A stretch of 64,000 nucleotides of DNA from UBA9300 sp032260385 (lineage in GTDB: Bacteria; Bacteroidota; Bacteroidia; Bacteroidales; VadinHA17): assembly GCA_032260385.1 (NCBI GenBank), contig JAVVEL010000001.1:214841-278840 (forward strand), in the 5' to 3' direction. Each line of letters opens with the position of its first letter. Position 1 is the first letter of the stretch. Shown piece after piece: positions 16,010 to 23,967 of the stretch. Under the pieces are notes generated by a model, which saw only the letters and a list, made by a program, of their open reading frames with translations, made no database searches and had not been told where the DNA came from. The position numbers and the translations under genes are program-made.

Positions 16010-16405
16010 ATGGCCGGTCCCAAAGGTTCAAAATATTATAACGTATTCCTTAAATACCAGATCAATCTCGAAACCTTAGATGATGAGAGAATTCTCAACC
16101 CTGAAGGTTTTGAACTCCTGAATGCAGTAAGGCAAACAGGGTCACTCGCCTCGGCAGCAACTGATATGAAAATAAGTTACCGCAAAGCCTGGGGCATTCT
16201 TAAAGAGGTGGAAGAAAAGCTTGGCTTTCCTCTTGTCGAAAAGCATCGCGGAGGAGCTGAAGGAGGTCATACCAATCTGAGCAGGGAAGGCAATGAACTG
16301 GTAGATGCCTATAATGAACTTACCGGTCAGTTCAATACCTCAATGAAAGAAGTGACAAGGAAATTTTTCTGGAGTATCAATAAAAATCCTGATGAGAAAA
16401 ATTAA
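16010..16405 (+). CDS. modE: ModE-type molybdate-responsive regulator (DNA-binding domain only)
   Basis: LysR-like winged helix-turn-helix protein of 131 residues matching the N-terminal domain of ModE: EGFELLNAVRQTGSLASAATDMKISYRKAWGILKEVEEKLGFPLVEKHRGGAEGGHTNLSREGNELVDAY. The C-terminal molybdate-binding Mop/TOBE domains are absent, so oxyanion sensing would need another protein or a different ligand mode, as in other short ModE proteins. Its stop overlaps the wtpA start by 14 bp, so it heads the transport operon. It likely controls the transporter and perhaps AOR; the dyad at 11801-11818 is one candidate site. Confidence 0.88.
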   Translation: MAGPKGSKYYNVFLKYQINLETLDDERILNPEGFELLNAVRQTGSLASAATDMKISYRKAWGILKEVEEKLGFPLVEKHRGGAEGGHTNLSREGNELVDAYNELTGQFNTSMKEVTRKFFWSINKNPDEKN

Positions 16406-17345
16406 AGGAATATTAGTATTACTGTTTATCCTTAGCATAATTATGCTGACATCATGTACGGGAAACATGAAGGAAGAAATAATTATTTTCCATGCCGGGA
16501 GCCTCTCCGTTCCAATGAAAGAGATAGCGGGCGAATATATGGAAATAAATCCCGGTGTGAATATTAAACTTGAAGCAGCAGGAAGCGTGGCCTGCGCCCG
16601 AAAGATAACAGAGCTGGGTAAACCCTGTGATATAATGGCCTCGGCAGACCACAAGGTAATTGAAAAATTTCTTATGCCCGGGTATACTGACTGGAATATC
16701 TGGTTCGCTACCAATGAACTGGTGATTGCCTACCATGACAAATCAAAATATGGTGACCTGATAAGTCCTGATAACTGGTATGATATACTGGCCGGAAATG
16801 ATGTTGTATACGGCAGGTCTGATCCAAATGCCGATCCCTGCGGATATCGTACCGTGATGATGTTTAAACTCGCCGAAACCTACTATGAAAAGGATGGCCT
16901 GGCTGAAAACCTCACATCTAAAGATCTGAACATGGTGAGACCCAAGGAGGTTGACCTGGTTGCCCTGATGGAAACCAGGGCTCTTGATTATATCGTCCAG
17001 TATAAGTCGGTTTGTGAACAGCATGGACTCAAATATATCAGCCTTCCACCTGAAATAAACCTTTCTGATCCTTCATTTGAAAAGAATTATAGCTCTGTAA
17101 GCGTTGATATAACGGGTGACAGGCCGGGAGAAACAATACCAATTAAGGGAAGCAGCATGATTTACGGTATTACTTTGCTCAACGATGCACCTAAAAGGGA
17201 GGCAGCAGAGGATTTCCTTATTTTTTTTCTCGGCGAAAATGGCAGAAAGTCAATCCGGAAGAATGGACAATCACCTCTAAGCATTCACCTGGAAGGCCCC
17301 GCAACGAACCTGCCTGATAAACTTACGCAATTCTTTCAGGAATAA
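16392..17345 (+). CDS. wtpA: Tungstate/molybdate-binding lipoprotein WtpA
   Basis: Substrate-binding lipoprotein of a tungstate/molybdate ABC importer, 317 residues. The signal sequence ends in a lipobox (MLTSC, Cys22), followed by IIIFHAGSLSVPMKEIAGEY and EAAGSVACARKITELGKPCDIMASADHKVIE, the segments that in WtpA/ModA of the archaeal type carry the serine and neighbouring oxyanion ligands. Asp-rich GRSDPNADPCGYR and the later YIVQYKSVCEQHGLKYI, with an acidic residue and tyrosine for coordination, fit WtpA rather than classical ModA. The presence of an AOR gene makes tungstate the likely main cargo. It overlaps modE and precedes the permease by 86 bp. Confidence 0.92.
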   Translation: MRKIKGILVLLFILSIIMLTSCTGNMKEEIIIFHAGSLSVPMKEIAGEYMEINPGVNIKLEAAGSVACARKITELGKPCDIMASADHKVIEKFLMPGYTDWNIWFATNELVIAYHDKSKYGDLISPDNWYDILAGNDVVYGRSDPNADPCGYRTVMMFKLAETYYEKDGLAENLTSKDLNMVRPKEVDLVALMETRALDYIVQYKSVCEQHGLKYISLPPEINLSDPSFEKNYSSVSVDITGDRPGETIPIKGSSMIYGITLLNDAPKREAAEDFLIFFLGENGRKSIRKNGQSPLSIHLEGPATNLPDKLTQFFQE

Positions 17346-17431
17346 AATTCTGCCATTTCAGGTAAAATTTCTAATTTTGCCGATATGCAAGCCTGTTCAT
17401 AACCGCGGGCTTTTTCATAAATACTTATTAA

Positions 17432-18241
17432 ATGGATACCCGAAGTACATTTCACTGGATTATACTGGTATTGTCATCCCTTGTGCTCCTCTTTATCCTG
17501 GCACCACTGGTGGGAATGGTGCTGGATACATCTCCCTCTGAATTCTTTCAGACAGTGAAGGATGATGAGGTTCAGGACAGCGTATGGCTCACACTTTCGG
17601 TTGCCTTCATGGCTACCCTGGCATTTGCCTTTATGGCTGTACCCCTTGCATGGATGATGGCAAGATATAATTTCCCCGGTAAGAGAATAGTCCAGGGTCT
17701 TATTGATCTTCCTGTAGTATTGCCCCATTCTGCAGCCGGAATAGCTCTTCTGGGTTTTATATCACGTGATGGCTTAATGGGGAAGGCAGCCGGTTTAATC
17801 GGGCTGAACCTCGTGGGTAATCCCGTTGGCATTGCCCTGGCTATGGCTTTTGTAAGCCTCTCTTTCCTTATTAATGCAGCAAGAGACGGGTTTGCGGCCG
17901 TACCGGCCCGACTGGAAAAGGCTGCCATGAACCTTGGTGCTTCACCGGTGAAAATGTTTTTTACTATATCATTGCCTCTGACATGGAGAAACATAGCTTC
18001 AGGATTTATCATGATGTTTGCCAGGGGGATGAGCGAATTCGGGGCTATAGTAATAATTGCCTACCATCCAATGACGGCCCCGGTATTGATATATGAGCGC
18101 TTTAATCAGTTTGGTCTCTCATATGCCAGGCCAGCCTCAGTCTTCTTTATACTGGTGGCACTGGTAATTTTTATATTTATCAGGTTTTTTTCAAGCAGGG
18201 CTAACAGGGGCCTTGTTAAAATAAGGGTGAATAACAGTTAA
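17432..18241 (+). CDS. wtpB: Tungstate/molybdate ABC transporter permease WtpB
   Basis: Inner-membrane permease of 269 residues with about five or six hydrophobic segments, starting at IILVLSSLVLLFILAPLVGMV. The coupling-helix EAA loop that docks the ATPase is visible in the LEKAAMNLGASPVKMFFTISLPLTWRNI stretch, and MMFARGMSEFGAIVIIAYHPMTAPVLIYERF is characteristic of ModB/WtpB permeases. The stop and the following ATPase start share one base (TAATG). With WtpA and WtpC it forms a complete importer; the permease itself does not distinguish tungstate from molybdate. Confidence 0.93.
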   Translation: MDTRSTFHWIILVLSSLVLLFILAPLVGMVLDTSPSEFFQTVKDDEVQDSVWLTLSVAFMATLAFAFMAVPLAWMMARYNFPGKRIVQGLIDLPVVLPHSAAGIALLGFISRDGLMGKAAGLIGLNLVGNPVGIALAMAFVSLSFLINAARDGFAAVPARLEKAAMNLGASPVKMFFTISLPLTWRNIASGFIMMFARGMSEFGAIVIIAYHPMTAPVLIYERFNQFGLSYARPASVFFILVALVIFIFIRFFSSRANRGLVKIRVNNS

Positions 18242-19281
18242 TGCTTCAACTGGAAAACATATCAAAAAGCTACGATAATTTTGCACTGAGGGATATTAAC
18301 CTTGAGATACCAAAAGGTGAATATTTTGTCCTCCTGGGACGTTCAGGGGCAGGCAAGTCACAGCTGCTGGAACTAATTGCAGGCCTCAGATCACCTGATA
18401 GCGGACGTATTTTTCTGAATGGCAAAGAGATTACCAGGGAAAAAATTCAGCACAGGAAAACAGGCATGGTCTTCCAGGATTTTGCAATATTCCCCCATCT
18501 TACGGTCTACGAGAATATTGCCTATGCCTTGAAAATTAGGCGCTTACCTCGTAAAGAGATACGGACTGCCGTGGGCACGATGGCTGAAAACGTTAATATA
18601 GCACATTTGCTGGATCGCAGTACGGATGATCTTTCCGGTGGCGAAAGGCAGAGAGTTGCTGTGGCCCGTACCCTTGTCACATCTCCTGATATAATCCTGC
18701 TTGATGAACCTATGGCTTCGATTGATGCAAGCCTGAGAGATGAGATGAGAAGACTGCTAAGGAAAATTAATGAGATGGGAATAACTATGCTCCATGTTAC
18801 ACATGACTACGGTGAGGCTATACGCCTTGCCAACAGGGTGGGTATCATACATAATGGCAGGATACTGCAGGCTGGCATACCCGACGAAGTATTCTCAAAA
18901 CCTGTAAATAAATTTGTTGCCCGCTTCGCAGGTATCAGGAATTTTTTCAGTGTGAAAATAGGCCGTGAAGAGGGGAAAACAGTTGCTGTCTCCGGGAAAC
19001 ATAAATATAGCTTGCCCGATGGTGATTACCCTGAAAATGGCTTGTTGATAATAAAAAGTGATTCAATAAACCTGTCCTTGCAAGAACAAAAGGACAGTGA
19101 TAATTGTATTAAGGGTATAGTAAGGGAACTTAACAGGGCTGAATCAGGTTACGAGGTATTTGTTGATGCCGGCGACCTCTTTCATGTGCTGCTTAGTAAT
19201 AAGGATTTTGAAGGCCTTTCCCTTAATCCGGAACAAACCGTATATTTGTCCTTTTCAGCTGATAAACTGAAGCTTATTTAA
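18241..19281 (+). CDS. wtpC: Tungstate/molybdate ABC transporter ATPase WtpC
   Basis: Cytoplasmic ATPase of the importer, 346 residues. Walker A is GRSGAGKSQ, the Q-loop MVFQDFAIFPHL, the ABC signature LSGGERQRVAVAR, Walker B IILLDEPMAS with the D-loop following, and the switch histidine lies in MLHVTHDYGEAI. The C-terminal roughly 110 residues look like a TOBE-type domain (IKGIVRELNRAESGYEVFVDAGDLFHVLL), which in ModC/WtpC can bind the oxyanion and give trans-inhibition. It overlaps wtpB by one base and is followed 14 bp later by moeA, so uptake and cofactor insertion share one transcription unit. Confidence 0.94.
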   Translation: MLQLENISKSYDNFALRDINLEIPKGEYFVLLGRSGAGKSQLLELIAGLRSPDSGRIFLNGKEITREKIQHRKTGMVFQDFAIFPHLTVYENIAYALKIRRLPRKEIRTAVGTMAENVNIAHLLDRSTDDLSGGERQRVAVARTLVTSPDIILLDEPMASIDASLRDEMRRLLRKINEMGITMLHVTHDYGEAIRLANRVGIIHNGRILQAGIPDEVFSKPVNKFVARFAGIRNFFSVKIGREEGKTVAVSGKHKYSLPDGDYPENGLLIIKSDSINLSLQEQKDSDNCIKGIVRELNRAESGYEVFVDAGDLFHVLLSNKDFEGLSLNPEQTVYLSFSADKLKLI

Positions 19282-19295
19282 AATAATTTCGGAAC

Positions 19296-20468
19296 ATGAT
19301 CACTCACGAAGAAGCTCTTGCGATTACAGAGAGATATAAACTCTGGAAAGACAGCGAATTTATTCCCTTCATGGATTCTCCGGGCAGGGTCCTGGCTGAA
19401 GATATTATAAGCGACATCGATATGCCCCCCTTTAATAAAACTGCTGTAGATGGCTATGCCTGCCGCAGGGCCGATCTTGGCAGGGAACTTATTATCAATG
19501 AGGTGGTGGCTGCCGGACAGGTGGCATCAGGACCGGTCACAGAAGGCAGGTGCGTTAAGATAATGACCGGTGCGGCCATGCCTGAAGGGACCGACTGGGT
19601 CTTTATGGTTGAAGATGCAGAGGAAAAAGACGGCAGGGTGAAATTTACAGGGAAGGCGGGGAAGGATAACATCGCAAAACTTGGAGAGGATATACGCCTT
19701 GGCGCTACAGTTATTAAAGCAGGGAAAATTATTGCCCCCCAGGATATTGCCGTGATGGCTACCGTGGGGGCTGTGAAGGTGGTTGTAAAACAACGTCCGC
19801 TTGTCGGGGTCATTAGTACCGGTAATGAACTTGTGGAGCCTCACCTTAAACCCGGGCCGGCACAGATCCGAAACAGCAATGCCTACCAGTTGATAGCCCA
19901 GACAATAAGGGCGGGAGGAGAAGCAGTATATTATGGCATAGCCCCTGATGACGAAGAACCTACTTTTAACATGCTTTCAAAGGCTATTGAGAAATGCGAT
20001 ATTGTGCTTCTTACCGGCGGAGTGTCAATGGGCGATTATGATGAGGTGCCTGCCGTGATGAAAAGGGCAGGAGTAAAGATCCTCTTTGACCGGATAGCCG
20101 TCCAGCCGGGAAAACCAACAACCTTCGGGGTGCATGATAATGCTTTGATATTTGGACTGCCGGGAAACCCCGTGTCTTCATTTATACAATTTGAGATTCT
20201 CGTAAGACCTATGATTATGAGGGCAATGGGGCTTAAAGATACAGGTGGGGAAAAGAAGTTTAAACTGGCAGGCGATTACAAGCGCAAAAGAGCGAGTAGA
20301 TTGGCATGGGTACCTGTCATTTTACAAAATGATGGCAATGTTGTACCGGTTGAATACCACGGTTCAGCACATATAAATGCCCTGCCAGGATCATATGGAG
20401 TGATGAAGGTTCCAATAGGAGTGGGTGAAATAAAAAAAGGAGAGAGTGTTTATGTACGACAGATTTAA
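19296..20468 (+). CDS. moeA: Molybdopterin molybdenumtransferase MoeA
   Basis: Inserts molybdate (or tungstate) into adenylylated molybdopterin. The 390-residue protein shows the MoeA order of domains: ALAITERY, the signature DMPPFNKTAVDGYACR, VAAGQVASGPVTEGRCVKIMTGAAMPEGTDWVFMVED, then the MogA-like domain with VGVISTGNELVEP, NSNAYQL, LLTGGVSMGDYDEVP, and IAVQPGKPTTFG with FGLPGNPVSSF, and finally a C-terminal beta domain. It lies between wtpC and moaA; the moaA start is inside its last 17 bases. A normal-length, intact enzyme. It may act on tungsten here, since some genomes use separate MoeA proteins for Mo and W. Confidence 0.95.
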   Translation: MITHEEALAITERYKLWKDSEFIPFMDSPGRVLAEDIISDIDMPPFNKTAVDGYACRRADLGRELIINEVVAAGQVASGPVTEGRCVKIMTGAAMPEGTDWVFMVEDAEEKDGRVKFTGKAGKDNIAKLGEDIRLGATVIKAGKIIAPQDIAVMATVGAVKVVVKQRPLVGVISTGNELVEPHLKPGPAQIRNSNAYQLIAQTIRAGGEAVYYGIAPDDEEPTFNMLSKAIEKCDIVLLTGGVSMGDYDEVPAVMKRAGVKILFDRIAVQPGKPTTFGVHDNALIFGLPGNPVSSFIQFEILVRPMIMRAMGLKDTGGEKKFKLAGDYKRKRASRLAWVPVILQNDGNVVPVEYHGSAHINALPGSYGVMKVPIGVGEIKKGESVYVRQI

Positions 20469-21252
20469 CAGGAAGATAAATTATTTAAGGATATCCGTAA
20501 CCGACAGGTGTAACCAGAGGTGCCGCTATTGCATGCCCGTGGAGGGAATAAAACTGATCAGCCATGAGGAGATACTAACCTACGATGAGATTACTGACTT
20601 AACCCGCGTGGCAGTTGATATGGGTATTGATAAGGTGAGACTGACAGGAGGGGAGCCGCTGGTGAGGAAAGACCTTCCTGTTCTGGTTGAGATGCTGGCA
20701 GGGATTGAAGGAATAAAAGATCTGGCGATGACCACCAATGGAACACTCCTGGGCAAATATGCAGAACAACTTGCCCGGGCCGGACTGAACAGGGTTAATG
20801 TCAGTCTGGATTCAATGGATCCATTTAAATTTACATGGATCACGAGGGGAGGCAGGCTCGATGATACCCTGGAAGGTATTGATGCAGCTATTGAAAGCGG
20901 ACTGACACCGGTGAAACTTAATTGTGTGGTGAAGAAATCAAAGGATGAGCCCGACGCCATGATGGTGACTTCCTTCGCTGAGAAAAAAGGACTTGAAGTA
21001 CGATATATTAAGCAGATGGATCTTATAAATGGCGAATTTACGGTTGTTGAAGGGGGCGAAGGAGGCCATTGTGCCAGATGCAACAGGCTCAGGCTAACTT
21101 CTGACGGGAAAATAAAACCATGCCTTTTCAGTGACCTTGAATATGATGTACGGAAACTGGGAGCTGAACAGGCAATAAAAATGGCTCTGGACAATAAACC
21201 CGCCTGCGGAACCGTAAACCGCAAAGGACACTTCTACAATATCGGAGGCTAA
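20452..21252 (+). CDS. moaA: GTP 3',8-cyclase MoaA, compact form
   Basis: Radical-SAM enzyme of the first step of pterin cofactor synthesis. The N-terminal cluster motif is CNQRCRYC (CX3CX2C), followed by VRLTGGEPLVRKDLP and TTNGTLL. The C-terminal second cluster motif is CARCNRLRLTSDGKIKPC (CX2CX13C), whose arginines bind GTP, and the protein ends in the expected Gly-Gly tail (FYNIGG). At 266 residues it is about 55-60 shorter than usual: the stretch between VRYIKQM and CARCNR, normally carrying the GPA and IGFI segments, is reduced to a short Gly/Glu-rich linker. GTG at 20446 is an alternative start; ATG at 20452 gives MYDRFNRKINYLRIS. It overlaps moeA. Confidence 0.9.
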   Translation: MYDRFNRKINYLRISVTDRCNQRCRYCMPVEGIKLISHEEILTYDEITDLTRVAVDMGIDKVRLTGGEPLVRKDLPVLVEMLAGIEGIKDLAMTTNGTLLGKYAEQLARAGLNRVNVSLDSMDPFKFTWITRGGRLDDTLEGIDAAIESGLTPVKLNCVVKKSKDEPDAMMVTSFAEKKGLEVRYIKQMDLINGEFTVVEGGEGGHCARCNRLRLTSDGKIKPCLFSDLEYDVRKLGAEQAIKMALDNKPACGTVNRKGHFYNIGG

Positions 21253-21253
21253 G

Positions 21254-21301
21254 GTTTTTTACTTTATCCTTTTTCCTTTGTACTTTTGTCTTTTGTCTTA
21301 T
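21254..21301. repeat. Pyrimidine-rich imperfect repeat (TTTTACTTT / CTTTTGT)
   Basis: A run of related units (TTTTTTACTTTATCC, TTTTTCCTTTGTAC, TTTTGTC twice) separates moaA from moaC. It resembles the stretches at 39485-39600 and 45727-45770. Confidence 0.5.
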
Positions 21302-21311
21302 CTAAATAATT

Positions 21312-21758
21312 ATGAAAGATTTATCACATACCGATAAAGAGGGTCGGGCACGGATGGTGGGTGTTGGTAAAAAGCCTGACAGCTACAGGAAAGCCAGCGC
21401 TTCCGGCTCAATAAAACTTCTGCCCGGAACTGTAGATCTCATCAGGAAGAACGAAATGAAAAAGGGTGATGTGCTTACTGTTGCTGAGATTGCAGGAGTG
21501 CAGGCAGCAAAAAAAACATCTGAACTTATACCCCTCTGCCATAATATTGTCCTTAATAAGGTAGCCGTTACGGCAACACTTGATATAGCAGGAGTGAAAG
21601 TTGAATGCCTTGCCGAAAGCTTCGGGAAAACCGGTGTTGAAATGGAAGCCCTTACCGGAGTCTCAGTAGCCCTGCTCACAATTTACGATATGTGTAAGGC
21701 CGTTGATAAGCAGATGCTTATAAACAATGTTAGCTTAATTGAAAAAATAAAGAAATGA
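21312..21758 (+). CDS. moaC: Cyclic pyranopterin monophosphate synthase MoaC
   Basis: Acts with MoaA to form cyclic pyranopterin monophosphate. The 148-residue protein has the conserved opening LSHTDKEGRARMVGVGKKP, the active-site TSELIPLCHNIVLNKV, and GKTGVEMEALTGVSVALLTIYDMCKAVDK containing the catalytic aspartate and lysine. Slightly shorter than the usual 160 residues but complete in every motif. The last four bases of moaC (ATGA) hold the start of mogA, showing coupling. Together with moaA, moeA and mogA it covers most of the pathway; molybdopterin synthase subunits MoaD and MoaE are missing from the cluster. Confidence 0.95.
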   Translation: MKDLSHTDKEGRARMVGVGKKPDSYRKASASGSIKLLPGTVDLIRKNEMKKGDVLTVAEIAGVQAAKKTSELIPLCHNIVLNKVAVTATLDIAGVKVECLAESFGKTGVEMEALTGVSVALLTIYDMCKAVDKQMLINNVSLIEKIKK

Positions 21759-22270
21759 ACAATCTACCCCAAAAATTCAGGGCACTCATTATAACTTTGT
21801 CCGACAGGGCAGCACGTGGTGAATATGAAGATCTTAGCGGCCCAACGGCAAGGGAAATGCTCGAAGGCTATTTCAGTGAAATCAACTGGGAAATAGAAAC
21901 CACCGTTGAAATTATTCCCGATGATAAGTCCAGGCTCCGCCAGCTGCTCAATGAGTACACGCAAAACTATAATATCATCATCACAACAGGCGGGACAGGC
22001 ATAGGCCCCGGTGATATTACCGTTGATGTGGTTAAGGACCTTATCGACATTGAGATACCCGGCATAATGGACCATATCAGGCTCAAATACGGCATGGAAA
22101 AACCAAATGCTCTGTTGAGCCGCTCGGTGGCCGGGATAATGGGGAATTGCCTGGTGTATACACTTCCCGGATCAGTAAGTGCCGTAAAAGAATATCTTTC
22201 AGAGATATTTAAAACCCTCCAGCATACAATTTATATGCAATACGGAATTGATGTGCATAAAAAGCACTGA
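21755..22270 (+). CDS. mogA: Molybdopterin adenylyltransferase MogA/MoaB
   Basis: Adenylylates molybdopterin before metal insertion by MoeA. The 171-residue protein has ITLSDRAARGEYEDLSGP near the start, the phosphate-binding TTGGTGIGPGDITVDVV, and PGSVSAVKEYL near the end, all family signatures. The start overlaps the moaC stop by 4 bp. It ends the plus-strand island: 2 bp later the Plug protein gene ends on the opposite strand, so no separate terminator can fit. Assignment between MogA and MoaB by sequence alone is uncertain, but the reaction is the same. Confidence 0.92.
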   Translation: MNNLPQKFRALIITLSDRAARGEYEDLSGPTAREMLEGYFSEINWEIETTVEIIPDDKSRLRQLLNEYTQNYNIIITTGGTGIGPGDITVDVVKDLIDIEIPGIMDHIRLKYGMEKPNALLSRSVAGIMGNCLVYTLPGSVSAVKEYLSEIFKTLQHTIYMQYGIDVHKKH

Positions 22271-22272
22271 TG

Positions 22273-23547
22273 CTATCTGCCCCTGTTAATGGTATTGATG
22301 ATATGATGACCGATAAGACGGTCGTAGCGCCCATTGGGATCCCTGTAATAGGACAGGATGATGTAATCATTTTCTGTTTCGTAATGATCGCCTTCAAAAC
22401 TGCTGAATATTGAAGCCGACAGGCTTTCATTATTAAGGGCATACATATAATTATACCATCCCTGTTTTAGAAGCAGCCGGCACTCATAGGCATGTTCCTC
22501 TGTGTTGTAGTACATCCTGTTCCCTTCACTAAATTCCCACCCGCTCAGTTCACCAAAAACATAGATATCCCTGTCAACAGGGAAATTTGACGGAAGGGTG
22601 AAATATACATATACATAATCGGCATCCGTATGCGGGTCGATACCTTCCTGGTGAGCTATGTAATACTTCCCGTTGAAATCGGGCCAGTAAAAATACTGCC
22701 TTGCAGCCCTGTTGTCTGACTCACGCAGGCGGACATGATAATAACCGTATAAACTCTCAATACTATTTATGTATTCGCTCTGGTACCTGAGGCTCTTGAT
22801 GTCAAAATACCTGTATTCACTACCACCGGGAAAAATGTTGAGATCGGAAAGCCCGTTATACTCAAGACTGTAATTTCCTGTGAAATCAGGCTTTAAGTTC
22901 CTTCTTGCATTATCCCATCTTCCATTCTGGAGAATCGTGCTGAAGACAGTGTTGTATGGATCCTGGATGTCAAGGGAGGCATGATTGACCCTGAAATCTA
23001 TCTGCTGGCCTGTCAGGTAATAACCGCTTAGTTTTGATCGCAGGCTCGTGGCACTTATGGATGCAGCAGCCTCGCTTACCATAAACCTTTTGCTTATTAC
23101 CGCTGAATCAGGTTCACCAAAGGGATAGACTTTTATGATATAATTACCTGACATTTTAAATGAAACATCCGGGTTTGGGAAGCTCAGGGTGTAATGTATA
23201 TAGTTTACGGTGGTATTGAACGACATATCATAGTCCTGGACCTGGTTTTCCGTGAACCCTTCAAGATATTCCGACTCAAATACACGGCTGGGCTTCCAGT
23301 CTTTGTCACAGTGAACGAAGGTGTAATAAAAAGTTTCTATGTCATTTCCCAGCAGGTCAAAATGCAGTACCAGCTTTTCATCCGAACCAAGGGTTATAAT
23401 CGGGTATGAGAGGTTCCACTCCTCACGGTGCAGTCTTATCGACTTTATTTCTCCTTCAGGTATATCCTGGGCTGTTATGACTTCCCACGGTGCCAGTACC
23501 ATGAGAGCTATGATTATTTTATATCTGGTGAATTCTGAAATTATCAT
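22273..23547 (-). CDS. Type IX secretion Plug protein (DUF5103)
   Basis: A 424-residue exported protein of the DUF5103 family, whose Flavobacterium member was found as the Plug that closes the periplasmic side of the SprA translocon of the type IX secretion system. It has a signal peptide (ending VITAQ), the family opening GEIKSIRLHREEWNLSYPIITLGSDEKLVLHFDLLGND and YTFVHCDKDWKPSRVFESEYLEGF, and a second domain with VYVYFTLPSNFPVDRDIYVFGELSGW resembling a carbohydrate-binding-type fold. It is convergent with mogA and divergent from nqrA. It agrees with the PorP/SprF and type B sorting domain genes at 5.4-7.9 kb in predicting a working T9SS. Confidence 0.87.
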   Translation of the reverse strand: MIISEFTRYKIIIALMVLAPWEVITAQDIPEGEIKSIRLHREEWNLSYPIITLGSDEKLVLHFDLLGNDIETFYYTFVHCDKDWKPSRVFESEYLEGFTENQVQDYDMSFNTTVNYIHYTLSFPNPDVSFKMSGNYIIKVYPFGEPDSAVISKRFMVSEAAASISATSLRSKLSGYYLTGQQIDFRVNHASLDIQDPYNTVFSTILQNGRWDNARRNLKPDFTGNYSLEYNGLSDLNIFPGGSEYRYFDIKSLRYQSEYINSIESLYGYYHVRLRESDNRAARQYFYWPDFNGKYYIAHQEGIDPHTDADYVYVYFTLPSNFPVDRDIYVFGELSGWEFSEGNRMYYNTEEHAYECRLLLKQGWYNYMYALNNESLSASIFSSFEGDHYETENDYIILSYYRDPNGRYDRLIGHHIINTINRGR

Positions 23548-23551
23548 ACTC

Positions 23552-23559
23552 CAAATGTA
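23552..23559 (-). promoter_or_regulatory. Candidate -7 box for the Plug gene
   Basis: On the minus strand it reads TACATTTG, matching TAnnTTTG, but only 4 bases before the start codon. No TTG lies at the right distance. If used, the message would be leaderless. Confidence 0.35.
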
Positions 23560-23680
23560 TATATTATAATGCTTTTTACTCTATTATCTTATCCCATTTT
23601 GCACTGTTCTGTAATCAAGTTATCCATAGATGCCTGGATCCAGATGGCTGATTAGCTAGGAAGAGCCAGGAAACTCGGCT

Positions 23681-23701
23681 CCCCGAAGTTCCGCTTCGGG
23701 G
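23681..23701. repeat. Perfect GC hairpin in the Plug-nqrA gap
   Basis: CCCCGAAG-TTCCG-CTTCGGGG is a perfect 8-bp stem with a 5-nt loop. It sits between divergent genes and has no T-run on either side, so it is not an ordinary terminator. The rest of the 23548-23967 gap holds only the two candidate promoters and the dyad at 23869-23889. Confidence 0.6.
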
Positions 23702-23860
23702 ATGGAAAGTAAATATCCTCAATTATGAGAATTCCCTACAGGTTGAGAAAAATATCTATTAGATCTCCATTTAATAAACGCCGCCCTTACTCATATAAAA
23801 TCATATGCCGTATCATTTATTTGTATGTTATAAAACATGCCGCCAGATTCAGTTGAAGAG

Positions 23861-23889
23861 TATTTTTGTCACAATCCGGGAAATTGTGA
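23861..23889 (+). promoter_or_regulatory. nqr promoter box with overlapping dyad operator
   Basis: TATTTTTG (23861-23868) matches TAnnTTTG about 100 bp before nqrA. It abuts a perfect inverted repeat, TCACAAT (23869-23875), 7-bp spacer, ATTGTGA (23883-23889), placed where transcription would start. This arrangement suits a repressor or a roadblock regulator of the nqr operon. No known factor's site is recognised. Confidence 0.45.
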
Positions 23890-23967
23890 TATTTGTCATT
23901 ATTTTGCGTGAAAAAATTTACATCCCATAATTTTCAATCTCTATATTAAAATTATAAACAAGTCTGT

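Noticed and set aside
20580..21224. Long minus-strand open frame (214 codons) opposite moaA
   Set aside because: Composition is Ser/Phe-rich and typical of antisense shadow; moaA motifs are on the plus strand.
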